A DNA stretch of 64,000 bases, from contig CAYGSD010000013.1 in the NCBI GenBank assembly GCA_964352625.1, positions 32,467 through 96,466 of the forward strand, written 5' to 3'. Origin of the DNA: JAAEPI01 sp964352625 (lineage in GTDB: Bacteria > Bacteroidota > Bacteroidia > Cytophagales > Cyclobacteriaceae). A program made the position numbers and the translations under genes. The notes beneath the pieces were generated by a model. It was not told where the DNA came from and searched no databases. It saw only the letters and a list, made by a program, of their open reading frames with translations. Positions 24,001-26,917 of this stretch are shown piece after piece. Position 1 is the first letter of the stretch; each line of letters starts with the position of its first letter.

Positions 24001-26876
24001 TCAAATGGGATGTGACCATCGATCAGGTCGTGAACATTTTCGATCTTCGACTGCCATATGAGGGTACATTGCTACCAACCGATGTGAAAACCGGGGGTGC
24101 GAAGCTGTATGCAGTCACAAGTGGAGATGGTATTCCAACGACTGGCGACCTCATTGGTGAAGGAGTATTCGGGCCATTGGAAATCAACTTCAATGTGGAC
24201 CAGGTGTTTGGGGAAGCAGATACTGAAAATACCATTCATTTCTGGGTGAGTCTGGATCTTGAGTTGAATGCTCTCGAGGGAAGAACAATACAAGGCACCC
24301 CTTCTGCAACTGATATCACCTTCTCGGATATAGTTTTCTTGACCGATAATTTGACTCCAGGCATTCAGGTAGAATTGAAACCGATGGACACATGGTGTGA
24401 TCCAGAGCCTGACGATCCAAGTTTAATTACCGTTGGACCAGTGATTACGTACTTCGAAGTAGAAGATGATCAGGGCACAGAGCTTATGAGCAATGAGTCT
24501 GGCTCTGATATGAGTGAGTACTACACCAATTATTCCGGGTCTCGAGAGCTTGCAATGTTGATCAGCACAACCTCTACGGTCAAAATGGTAGTAGATGCAC
24601 CTGGTCAGGCTTTCGTTAGAGTGTGGGCAGATTGGAACGGCAATGGTTCGTTTACAGGTAGTGATGAGCTGCTGTTTGATGGGGCTTATGTTCCGAACCT
24701 CACACCTGATACATTAACTTTTACCATCACGGCACCAGCCACGATCACTGATCCGAATATTGGTGCGACCAGATTGAGGGTGATGACATACGATCAGTTT
24801 GCAAAGGCCGATGGAGCATGTCAAGAAATTGACACAGAAGCTGATGGAGAGGTGGAAGATTACGGAATCAGCGTGATAGAAGAACAGCAAGTGACAAGGG
24901 CATATCCTGCCTCAGAAGTTGGCTACTTCAGCTTCAGAGCCAACTGGAGAAATCAAGTGGGTGAGAGTTTCTATCGCTTGGATGTTGCCGAAGATGCAGC
25001 ATTTACTAAGAAGATTCTGGATAATGTTGCTGTCATTGAGGATAGTTATGTAGTCCAAAACTTGCTATACGATAAGAACTACTACTATCGTGTGAGAGTG
25101 GCCTATCCGAATGGACTGACTGGAAACTCTAATGTGGTTAAGGTGAGAACTTTACTTGATCCATTGACTCAGCAAGACTCGGCGGCTCTTAGAATTATCT
25201 ATAATCAGACGGGTGGTGCTAGCTGGGCAAGAAAGGAAAACTGGTTTGTTTCAGGTAAGCGAATGTCCCAATGGCAAGGCGTTACAATGACGGGTACTCG
25301 AGTGACATCACTTGCTCTTGGTAACAACCGACTTACTGGTAAATTCCCTGCTAATTTGGGTACATCGAATGCCCTTCGACAGTTGGTCACATTGGATATT
25401 TCTAATAATAACCTGACAGACTTGGGAGCAATCAAGACTATTGCGGCGCAGGCTTCACCGAAGCTGGTGAACCTGAACTACGTAAATAACAAACTTGATT
25501 TTGTGGACATTGAGCCAATGTTCAATGGGGGCGTTCCTCGAATTGCGAACATGAAGTATGAACGTCAACAGCCAATTGGCATCTATGCGTCTGACACGAT
25601 TCCGAGGGGAGATAATTTCATTCTTACATTCAATACAATTGCTGCGGATACGTACCAGTGGACGAGGACACCTCAGTTTACCGCAACTTCCGACAGTTTG
25701 ATTTTGAGAGATTCTGATAAACATCCGGGTCCGGGAGCAGATTTTGGTAAAACACTTTACAATGGAGCGAGTACCAAAACGATGGAGATATTGGATGTCA
25801 ACTTCGAGAGTATGGGTGAGTTTGCCGTGAACATGACGGACAATGACATTCCTAATCTGGTTCTTGAATCACAGTATCACAATGTGTTAGCGTTTGGAGG
25901 TATTCAGTTGAACGTCTCTGATTTGAATGGTTTGCCGCTTGAAGAGGGCACGGGTTATTTGCTTAAAATCGAACAACCTGGTCAGCCATTTGATACACTG
26001 AGAAAGGATGGAGTGCCAGGATTCCCATTCTTCGATGGTGATTTGTTCTTCGATATCACCATTCTTGGCGACTATGTAATTGGTGTCACCTCTGACCCTG
26101 ATGTGTATTTGCCTACCTATTTCAAACAGACATTCTTGTGGGAGGAATCGGATACGTTGCGATTTAGAAACGTAGCACTTCAGGCAGATATGGCAATGAC
26201 GCCTATACCTGGACCATTGGATCCAAATGATGAAGGAGTAATTGGCGGGGTGCTTGAATTAGAATTCTCAGATGATGAAAGTAGGCTAGATGCGAGAAGA
26301 AGGCAGAAGGGCACCAGGTGTCATGTCAGAAGGAGAACCTCAGGTGGTAGACAAGACCAAGATGATACGTATGTGCTGATTGCGTCTATTCCGACGGATG
26401 ATAACGGGGAGTTTAGTTTCCCTAATTTGCCACCTGGAACCTACAGGATCAACTTCGAGTACCCAGGTGTGCCGATGGATCCGAATAGCTTTGTCGAGTT
26501 TGAGGTTGGTCCTCCGGGGAGTGATACGGCTGAGATTAACATTAGCGCTTTGATCGCGGAAAGTGGATCAATCGTGGTGGAACAGATAATTCCAGTTGGA
26601 ACTAAGGGTGAGTTGATCCAGAATGTAAAAGTGTATCCAAACCCAGTGGAGAATACTTTGAAAGTGGATTACGCTAACCTTACGTCTGACAATATTCAAC
26701 TACAATTATTCAATATCGAAGGTAGAGTTGTTCATCAGATGATGCTCCCTCGAGCGGATGAAAACACTACATTGATTAATGTGTCAGAAATGGGATCAGG
26801 CATGTACATCCTGAATATGGTGGACTTAGATGATGGAACTTTGGTGAAGAGCTTTAAGCTCCTGATTAGGAAATAG
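1..26876 (+). CDS. Giant multidomain T9SS-secreted surface protein (5' end outside window)
   Basis: The frame is open from the first complete codon at base 3 to the TAG at 26874-26876, giving 8957 visible residues. The GTG at 252 is only an internal codon, because similar fibronectin-like sequence continues upstream of it. Modules in order by base: module A (290-770), jelly-roll-like (775-1240), thirteen LamG domains separated by Ig/FN3-like domains (1250-23090), beta-helix-like (6450-7225), IPT/TIG (12015-12260), FG-GAP repeats (12300-13330), a ConA-like domain with a conserved YLAVKYGLTLD segment (14640-15835), YWTD propeller (15850-16590), an ASH-like domain (16600-16970), Kre9-like Ig repeats (18555-21510), GEVED (24395-24890), leucine-rich (25160-25560), a carboxypeptidase-regulatory-like domain (26250-26570) and a T9SS type A sorting domain (26615-26873). 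It is inferred to be exported by T9SS and anchored on the surface, probably as an adhesin or carbohydrate-binding filament. No catalytic domain was recognised. The role is inferred from domains only. Confidence 0.93.
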   Translation, partial: SASTLYYVITTSSTVPTAAQIILGQDHTGTTAYNFNDYNIGLAGPQNFGVGNTSFTNGNDLTPATTYYIYWVADDGAGGQSEVVSQEFMTTIEPSVEINTLSVTTTTLEPGSIDNLIYKIEFVVTDADAEFGGMFLTPTVTSQADFDNFNFYLNTGSDDFAAAQSGGDLGDSEFFVSHPSGVPDGNIGILPDPALTFTAGTTTYIYVTADIASGATNGNTISLAAPAAESNFGFGDANKDGTDLAGAGPFTIDTPVPPLCTIENTTANQTSAGVGVFGQTFTTTCGGQLETITMYFNGIANGNGVLDNVTVSVYQGNSGNGTGTLVGSQLTSVVINPNTTHVFDFSGASVYLEDATQYTFMVDDNGDADQPNFDFKSGGSAYSGGSMWYDVLGPISNATEYTSFDLAFSIDLVELPNFAMDFNGTSGAADLGSPLIPTGTTDEFTIEAWVNTTATTGSIIGQYGGGETNRFSLYFNGSDLFYWKGGTATNIPLSGVNDGTWHHVAATKNENGIVTLYLDGVFITQGTDNAVFLNANTSIGGHQAGNQFLDGQIDEVRIWDYVRAEAQIATFKDEELNGTETGLVAYYKMDLDGGALNDFVGENAGSPYDTNDGTITGAVQTGTGPVISDPSPPDVTAPTPTIAYEAGFDGNNSPVTLRINFGEAMAGFSPGEFTIGNATFANFTDWGAGEYGVDLFPSDNGVTVTFEIPSGVATDLSGNLNNASLQFNFTASPPENALAFDGNNQQVSLFSPSALESAITTVEAWVRPDANDANARAYFALRDADTNSRFSIHISRTGNTIGVFSTSDSYATIPFTWTQGQWYHIACVIRDATTDVYIDGVSIGTITGGMDPAITGMTGAIGSPNDSGYPTEYFVGAIDDLRVWNYERSSGDISSNYNVQLTGSEFGLVAYHHFNYDNGFRLLDLSPTGQTGFLSGMAGTEWTAGITLSAPDITPPTPTITSTQSGSTSNAPFDVTITFDEPLQNGTFTETDISVTNGLIANFVDVGDDQTFTADIYPSADGQVDVDVLAGVATDGSTNGNIAATTFSITATLPENALDLDGSSEVDLAQHIASIDINSPITFEAWIKPDADVCKNLFWLGPTGSASDHFTQIMVGNGCSLSSNSMIVSYVSPSSAYQYVAYQDADRSKLFDGQWHHIALVYSGTELTIYLDGNSMPTTVLTGADGGRFAGHAVTPTSMSIGRYTTNYYDGQVDELRIWNGVRDQSEIVANANTSTPDLSDDVLIAQYSFNQTGGTLALETTNSLNGQLAGTPGFVSSNAFATDITAPGFVGGYPLAQNLDFDRFDLTVQLNEPGSVYFVVVPDGATAPTVSEILGGTGSGGTGEVTAGTFAIPTANTDVTVAVAGLQAETAYDFYIVAQDDETTPNVQNIPSLLEVLTTTPPNNALDFAGANNYVEIADVDQLSFGDGTSDSPFTVEAWVNFSSTVQQSIVSKRTGFSEWHMVTSSASRLSILLYDQSSSGYIYSEALGFTFNTGQWYHVALTYDGFGSGSGIKLFVDGVEQSATPGISGSYTAMENTTSTVQIGMLNSSQFNFEGDIDEVRIWNTERTPADISTYHDVKLGGYESGLVAYYDFESTTGSTAFDGSGNGNDGSLTGMTFDANSTSGPSLGAPIPDTTSPVLTTIGFENITETGVDVTFTTDEDANLYYVATNSATPPSATQIINGLDNLGGAAISAGNYAGTMAGGQNFGIGSLTAGTTYYIYWVGVDASANESNVLGGTFTTASPPPIVAFETMPVTGGTVAPGSNDNLIYKYRVDVSGGSVTSEGFFLQLGGTSFSTADFAAGTPFGMRYSLNVDDFAGATSFTDGSFGTGDPVPVDGTGFFYTGTINDGESMYFYVTADIAADATEGNDFNVQLPDLNNFGYADPKDKQITGAGLLVGPTFTIQIPENALDFDGVNDYVDLTNNLANLDFDAPATIEFWYKSPNNPSSTSEEIFTLGTSALDNEFFIRYGDGGGALTNEVITVMHAPTSSGFTFQGHVTSSPSDFVDTWRHYALVADGTAYTLYIDGVEAALSNFNGGGAGNTNFGDFGDGLSPTKAFIGARSNFQASSFAKGQLENLRIWNTVRSQSEIIANANVEITSDPNLVAAYNFNASSGTNLTDISGNGNDGVLTSMDNSDWVASTVPDCIGDLTFTGVDNNWFNSANWCGGVIPDIAEPQTDDIIISAGTINLAAVNALGEFELTDADLIILPGATLNLNFAGTGMSLAGSARIINYGTLNIVRNVTLNDNSDIVNYGELNVTSQLNFAGANGFVVPAGSILRTSGAIIGSLTIELGATHAPGASPGCNNITGDYTNAGTLEVEIDGLTPCTEYDQVTATSNADITGAILNMILGFAPSGNQEFLIIDAAGTLTGTFASDNLPVDWSIAYNYPNTGEVSLIYTAPPVQNALTFDGVDDRVDFTRTQVIGGLTYEAWISTTSTASTSSYAGNSAMTIIGDINNEVGFTFGITDGFIEMHHFNGSWTSVTGNTKVNDGAWHHVAVTHQQGSGFVTLYVDGEEDQTGTISWDSNPDYHAFNRIGSSYSAGAVDGEFFDGQIDEVRIWNSVRFESTIRQDMFRELSGSESGLLAYYNFNHTSGNLIDQTINGNDGTLIGGPTYDPSGAFRPFALSAENANANGFRARWQQIQNADGMTIEWSTDNFSSVDGSVVLGASDADEQSYFVNASLSPTTRTQYRLQYTDGTFTSDYSNEIEFFPGAGNALDFDGTDDQVLIEDVQLSNSFTIETWFKTSQTTGYLLVLNEANNSSNTFSMLQINGGNARLVLRDPPNNSGGTTLQSAGTYNDGNWHHMAGVYDGGSTLTLYVDGVQVDQNTSLSAGSAYLTDLSIGRNLANGVNILTGQIDEVRIWNTARDQSDIQQDLYRTINPNESGLVAYYRMDEGTADGTNTGIAAPEVIDLTGNGNDGTINGFSKTGTTSNWVTSGAMSSGVNPPAPFALNSYFDSNDDGMSIDWDSSEGSDVTGATIRLATDPAMSSIVETYTTGSPGEFIVPAIDWTADQDYFIDIQHTNSFGSSAVSPIEAVPSRNWPGLAADMDGSSYILASAGAEALSGSSTFTIDFWLRADIGWNGHIFHIDGLGGDYLGVNTSTGDLQLRDATNADAGDIRTGPGAYPNDGEWHHVAITNSGAGNGHIYIDGVEVGGYTQNGHSGFSVSTADLYIAAYNNTIGRLEGQIDEFRISDYAMDEADVLDFMNRSSEGDSHVLYYKFDTQSGSTVYDRSSNTFDAGVSGTASFINSTIEETAPPAPQNVTAYASGSDIIVSWTEGSNTDNYEVEWADDAAFTGSSTSGLLSNATETFTVSSAGTARYFRVISSNTFGSTNSETEFATTEAFPGYAVQFDGTDDEISIPAISRIDEAMSNLNSITVEAWVRPSDDLDENDVYFSTRETASNTTFSLHINTVQNHILIWDGIAQGTVSHPFDPGTWYHVTAVISDTNTDFFVDGSSIGSTGTGYNTLNTGLSAAIGSPNEGPGLFVEEYFEGEIDELRVWDGYYANTYDRNSPLSGSVISNEYSSLIAYFPMDENAGTETWDRSIGTSNGTLVGDADFAPSTVGLSPPTPPTGLTTAASGNDIILNWKDDPADDNTDYLIEWASDPNDFDNTIEGFTTTGDGEAETATIFFGANQGYYFRVTATNGAEDASSQSSIEFGTDRAFPGYALDLDGTDDLAYGTTGGTLTVSGEYTVEAWVKPMTNDPVAIFSTRNSSFDFGFDLQLASGNVIHADIGNGSGWITTTADATYNYTTGQWMHIAYTVNTTGYTIYVNGTEIGSGSYSATPLLLDANRDKLIIGAVNETGGSEFIGQIDEVRIWSDVRLPAEITGNLTTPLTGNEQGLVAYYTFDENSGALSTAWDRSTNTYNAALIADASFQTSYAGDLTPPTLSGLNVSSITETGADVGFTLGEPSNFYFVVTESMTKPSAAQVAAFTDENDMSPANLAGGFFNTGTRSSTTSGLSAGTDYYLHMVLRDLAGNYSTVETVNFMTLSPPAPSISAVTPDQGASGISITIDGTDFGSNIAGNYVSVGGNEATITAANSTQITATLPAGLKSNSKVLVTNTETGLQSLPTYFNTTYSGPGIDESSYSITAYDLGSRVGNSVVVGDFTNDGNLDWLAVQDDKTGVNSKVQLMTGDGFGGFTQSAVTMSSLFTKWAEAADFDNDGNLDFIVGERDAGGFDIVFGDGTGNFTATNYPGYSSHFDVSVGDFNEDGYVDVVLARSTPTEVLVFLNDGTGAMNTPVGYATTAGAGQLAIADYDSDGTLDIGTDVGNGFNYLPGNGDGSFGTAQAFTSSNTANGLVTGDFNEDGHIDAVTIHSNQIAVYINDGSGGFSGGITTYTSGTTSAYYFGTTGDFDGDGNLDVAFGESLNLIIMLGDGTGAFTPTTITGLSTGASRGVDDGDFNNDGRTDLVVASQGNTGFPSFDVLINQSVFDNALEFDGVDDLVTVADDISLDFLQQTIEGWFYFDDVSGTKYLISRSAGAVTAGDISLSIQNQKFRYQIANDADTWTGVNGEATTTLATGQWYHLAGTFDGATVKIYVNGVEDASVSTTGTFTNYATSPDPLEFGRLATAGANPFNGKMDEIRVWNVARSQGDIQANMSNSLTGGAGLVAAYSFNVGVPDATNTGLTNLPDVSINGNDGTLSGFALAGSASNWVASDASSTDVTAPILTSVSITNTSAVFDANQAKVGDEVVLSFESNEDLQTPVVFIQGESVTPSGGGTNWSATYTTMISDPEGLIPFTIDYQDLAGNAGSQVTAVTAGADVNFDKTAPTVTISSSELDPTSSSPFVVDVGFDGVVHNLADTDFTIGNGIASNLQTGDQQNYTLDITPSGAGLVTVDLDADMAIDAAGNGNEVADQFTITYQTPTGPGGVATNLFAWLKADAGVTGTTQVSSWADQSGNGANATESIGPELLEGHINYNPALNFNATDGMAIANDLNSAPYTVSIVYNSNGGSTLRRAISGSNNWLIGPYNGQHLHHADNWITNPGPGVQTGVSVIGTAVNTGVSGNSAFFVSGDNVTTSSAPTGVPGTMFLGGELGCCPEPMDGDIAEVIVYSSVLSVIDRQKMESYLAVKYGLTLDQSTPQDYIASNGSVIWSGNGLGFLNNIGVIGRDDASELNQKQSRSEQIGSILGVAVGSFDTDNQSNANTFDADLTFLAWGHDGADATEAGQTASSLPGGIDSRMTRVWRIEENLGNVSSAEVQFDLNGLGYPSTDAGDYSILVSSDPFDFSSAYVQVADSYVDGVVSFGGLDLAGGDFITMGVSSSVPGAQAIYYTTSTNLVEFDLNSLSPSTIESGSNLTGSAVDYDNGYYYWSEQSQIRRFDGSSTTTILSGLGSVRDIDLDLNNGKIYWTDFSNNTVSRANLDGSAPEILLSGQSGPFGIDIDVTDGKMYFVELGTSIKRANLDGSSLETLISGGNVNDARDIAVDWVNGIIFWSSGTLTNIQSANTDGSGISTFKSGLSQPYGLAVDNVTGYLYWMDSGNISRAVSTDGSDQSVIASSTGGAAWMNTPSFVEVVPTFPDINVKGFDSNNPIANGSTTPDGGNDTDFGSTDSGVGIGRTFILENTGTADLNVSDIMVDGDFSIDGISLPAVVGSGSNVTFNVLFNSTTEGYQQATVSIDNDDADENPFTFDVGASVNPTGFTNPALSFDGSSEVVLISDAPEFDIDSDFTIELWVKTVSGNQQSLITQGLDQGTGYSLFLGAGIVYFQYYSGTVYNNSATALGVSAGVNDGNWHHIAVTINGSTGRIYVDGSQLQENTSMNPIDESAANIHLGYHPNVGQFSGEMDEVRFWDHERSFTQINDNMFNTLNGNESGLQAYYQFNEGTGTGPTTDNTGFGNDGTFANMEGDEWVEGPTLGPPSDGSVTENFETLTTIGYNGVVSLPTGDWTFADAFGEDGLVNGGSSSLGLNLAFQGSATSPVIDGDGTQVSFYYATNGGEVNFLIEKSVNEGAFTTVTTQSASGSFSQQLIELTEGSESNVRIRISVDNGDGDLFIDDFTFVPGQETGGGADIIFSTIGLPPVLIASGTSDEIYRFQMDVSNANITAEGFYFLLDGSFAPTDFDANAFELLYSVGIEDIGSAGSLGFSDYDPGGPVPSGGIGWLFTENFSDGDQVFFYVIATVGSGAQQGNDFSIAFPDVDNFGIVGSNNKIDGGLNSGSAITIDAGVSSTLTITSPNGGEQIEQNSTVAITWNESGIDDFEFLVIEYTATVDATEWFEIASGSSSDFNGQALWFTNENSVLTGSDYKVRVRNSDESISDESDASFEIVPSVSPASITVVSPNGGEQIQQFSVFTIQFTTTGIPGSEILDFEISADNGSNWVYINSNTVEDLNGSFYWFVDDIYPVGFDNLIRITQNNAGSINDQSDATFEITPPPPPSVELIQPNGGETIEQNSTVGIYWNAQNFEGSEFVTIEYSNNSGAGYSTLATGNYEQFDGSYQWFVDDAVFSPLSTYRIRVTIDAASDESDGDFAIVPATSPESIVVLQPNAEAYVEQFQTYPILFNTTSISGTELLDIEYSDNAGGSWNPIAQNTVASFSGRYDWTPDGTYTPGFDYLIRVVKNSDTGIFGQSDGTFELAEGVIPAILDLQTVALSNGNVQAGSTNQLYYKLRMDVSQESATMIGLYATLSGTFEETDFLEGGFRLYDNVGSDDFNAAVAGEFLATATYDAIGGGEFELPAKNVTYFFNKTYQPGDEVYFYLTADINSGATLGNTFSVDLFTVENIGTDNESENNDVGLTAGATFTINAGTPQVQVISPNGGEVLESGTVYPISWSTINMAGSDNIQVRWSANGGASFATITSGTIDQLNGSFDWTIPNLIGTNNIIRVRNTTLGITDNSDAPFEIVAELVPTITIVSPNGGESFEQNSEQTIIFQYENLDPSEVLIVEYSDDYAITWNVLATGSAQSFGNAIEWFIDENEFIEGPGYFVRITSQSGNVTDQSDAPFTVAPPADASLTITSPNGGESLELNSTVVISWTGTDIPEDEDIIIEWSDDSGVTYANEIGRGNAATLNGQFTWFIDSNFGLVNTYRIRIRSSLNTVVDVSDADFEIVTPSGSESIQILSPNGGEAITQNSTFKILFETLGLPGDDILQIQYSDNGGSTWGEVITGNLGDLQGSYDWFLDDAQYAPGPDYLIRIVDLSDPSFEDTSDGTFFVDELFIIPEVTFEAVGLSDASVIADQTVLLYKYKQTVTGSDLTSEYHSFELKGNYNVDDFVDSTFELLVNPTEDNIGNATPRGSVGFGGEPFPSNGFGWNFSDVFTAGSTAYFYIQATVSSAPTTGSTFFIDKPVAGRFEFANSENPNVAGLSQGATFTINGGTEIVAPSVQASNIQVDPLYETADFTWTNGSGVARIVAYKEGSGGFPTVTDNTTYGLNAGLGSGWTVIYNGSESSTSFDGFKEDSEYSLAILEYNGTSGNEKYQRSLTTNNPRNFSTLNRPNLALDFDGVDDHLIIGNGTEPNMRLGRTFSVEAYVKPAVVNAGIMVIAQKGSAGGEDFRITANNSDIFVSVQNTTEPELNTTVSGVLAPDEWRLVSVTYDGTNLKVYIDGSLLVTEPVTMSTVSFNFDEPTYVGINPDGVSEPFQGQIDELRIWTNVLEADDIARNAGGELTGEEFGLVAYYSFDRAGLTEDELPVDNTAITAVPNEAVVSATQNLDAVHNGFALDGGSSNYLKSDAFELSVSTPLAQASGIGISNVTVSSAEINWTNGDGARRLVFVKRAVTSGQPPVKNGTYYVANAKFKDGDHVGDSWYTVYNGTGSSVAVSGLLDGEVYRVAIVEANGPAGFDKYNKNFIEGVNIDNFTTNEIQALMTLETLPVTGTGIRQGKSDILIYKFKISVSEADVDLQAVLLSRVGSAQISDFDDFKLFMVDGADIQPDFEETLPVATGEVSFGYIFPEAITISDGDERYFYLTADVSTTAVADGTFNIFQPTVDDFATAGSPVKNGSALAAGSTFTIDATPNVVMATGNAGGGVISDEIAPGSEGNWIFKWDVTIDQVVNIFDLRLPYEGTLLPTDVKTGGAKLYAVTSGDGIPTTGDLIGEGVFGPLEINFNVDQVFGEADTENTIHFWVSLDLELNALEGRTIQGTPSATDITFSDIVFLTDNLTPGIQVELKPMDTWCDPEPDDPSLITVGPVITYFEVEDDQGTELMSNESGSDMSEYYTNYSGSRELAMLISTTSTVKMVVDAPGQAFVRVWADWNGNGSFTGSDELLFDGAYVPNLTPDTLTFTITAPATITDPNIGATRLRVMTYDQFAKADGACQEIDTEADGEVEDYGISVIEEQQVTRAYPASEVGYFSFRANWRNQVGESFYRLDVAEDAAFTKKILDNVAVIEDSYVVQNLLYDKNYYYRVRVAYPNGLTGNSNVVKVRTLLDPLTQQDSAALRIIYNQTGGASWARKENWFVSGKRMSQWQGVTMTGTRVTSLALGNNRLTGKFPANLGTSNALRQLVTLDISNNNLTDLGAIKTIAAQASPKLVNLNYVNNKLDFVDIEPMFNGGVPRIANMKYERQQPIGIYASDTIPRGDNFILTFNTIAADTYQWTRTPQFTATSDSLILRDSDKHPGPGADFGKTLYNGASTKTMEILDVNFESMGEFAVNMTDNDIPNLVLESQYHNVLAFGGIQLNVSDLNGLPLEEGTGYLLKIEQPGQPFDTLRKDGVPGFPFFDGDLFFDITILGDYVIGVTSDPDVYLPTYFKQTFLWEESDTLRFRNVALQADMAMTPIPGPLDPNDEGVIGGVLELEFSDDESRLDARRRQKGTRCHVRRRTSGGRQDQDDTYVLIASIPTDDNGEFSFPNLPPGTYRINFEYPGVPMDPNSFVEFEVGPPGSDTAEINISALIAESGSIVVEQIIPVGTKGELIQNVKVYPNPVENTLKVDYANLTSDNIQLQLFNIEGRVVHQMMLPRADENTTLINVSEMGSGMYILNMVDLDDGTLVKSFKLLIRK
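12300..13330 (+). other. FG-GAP/VCBS-type repeat domain in the giant protein
   Basis: Seven repeats carry a DFxxDGxxD-type calcium-binding loop, for example DFTNDGNLD, DFDNDGNLD, DFNEDGYVD and DFDGDGNLD. This is the FG-GAP/VCBS pattern that folds as a seven-bladed beta-propeller in integrin alpha chains. Seven loops fit one complete propeller. Calcium binding is inferred from the aspartate spacing. Confidence 0.8.
15850..16590 (+). other. YWTD (LDL-receptor class B-like) repeat domain in the giant protein
   Basis: At least five consecutive repeats have a VDxxNGxxYW core, including NGKIYWTD followed by SRANLDGS and TGYLYWMDSG. This is the pattern of LDL-receptor class B repeats, which form a six-bladed beta-propeller. 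A sixth, weaker blade is likely at one end. It is a second propeller in the same polypeptide as the FG-GAP domain. Confidence 0.75.
18555..21510 (+). repeat. Eight Kre9/Knh1-like Ig modules in two blocks of four
   Basis: Each module of about 300 bases opens with SPNGGE or a close variant, continues with a QNSTxxIxW/F strand and ends in an SDxxFEI strand. Copies start near 18555, 18870, 19180, 19480, 20295, 20590, 20905 and 21215. A copy of module A stands between the two blocks. The SPNGGE motif is typical of the Ser-Thr-rich GPI-anchored (Kre9/Knh1) Ig-like family, common in long bacterial surface proteins. Odd-numbered copies have Trp and even-numbered copies Phe at the same strand position, so the repeating unit is a pair of modules. 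Confidence 0.75.
24395..24890 (+). other. GEVED domain in the giant protein
   Basis: The segment contains RVWADWNGNGSF in the middle and closes with EADGEVEDYGI, the signature of the GEVED domain, a beta-sandwich common in Bacteroidota secreted proteins and usually near the C-terminal third. It is rich in acidic residues, which suggests metal binding. The function is unknown. Confidence 0.8.
25160..25560 (+). other. Leucine-rich repeat segment in the giant protein
   Basis: The segment begins with a cap of the type DSAALRIIYNQTGGASW, continues with a tryptophan-rich WFVSGKRMSQWQGV stretch, and then has LRR units such as SLALGNNRLTGKFP and TLDISNNNLTDLG. This cap plus short LRR is found in many bacterial and plant LRR proteins. 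Only about three to four units are present, so it is a short solenoid. Confidence 0.75.
26615..26873 (+). other. T9SS type A sorting domain
   Basis: The last roughly 85 residues start with VKVYPNPVENTLKV and contain LQLFNIEGRVV and GMYILNM, ending in FKLLIRK. This is the type A C-terminal domain recognised by the type IX secretion system, normally cleaved by the PorU sortase and replaced by a surface anchor. It places the giant protein on the cell surface or in the medium. Confidence 0.93.
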
Positions 26877-26882
26877 AGGAAG

Positions 26883-26917
26883 GAGCGATCTAGGCACCAG
26901 CCTAGATCGCTCTTTTT
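26883..26917 (+). terminator. Intrinsic terminator of the giant gene
   Basis: A perfect 13-base-pair stem (26883-26895 with 26900-26912) with an ACCA loop is followed by five T (26913-26917), starting seven bases after the stop codon. On the minus strand no T-run follows the stem, so it acts mainly on plus-strand transcripts. The right arm overlaps the last codons and stop of the converging protease gene. Confidence 0.93.

Larger units (their letters stand above)
290..24385 (+). repeat. Seven copies of 'module A' (BNR-associated N-terminal-like) in the giant gene
   Basis: Modules of about 460-500 bases lie near 290-770, 5250-5730, 18075-18540, 19785-20290, 21520-21995, 23460-23920 and 23925-24385. 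Each starts with a GSxDNLIYKxxxxV-like strand and most close with a FYVTADIAxxATxGN-like segment followed by GxTFTI. The last copy is the most divergent. The beginning and end resemble the domain found at the N-terminus of BNR-repeat neuraminidases. That assignment is by eye and tentative. The function is unknown; the composition suggests a beta-sandwich spacer or ligand-binding domain. Confidence 0.6.
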
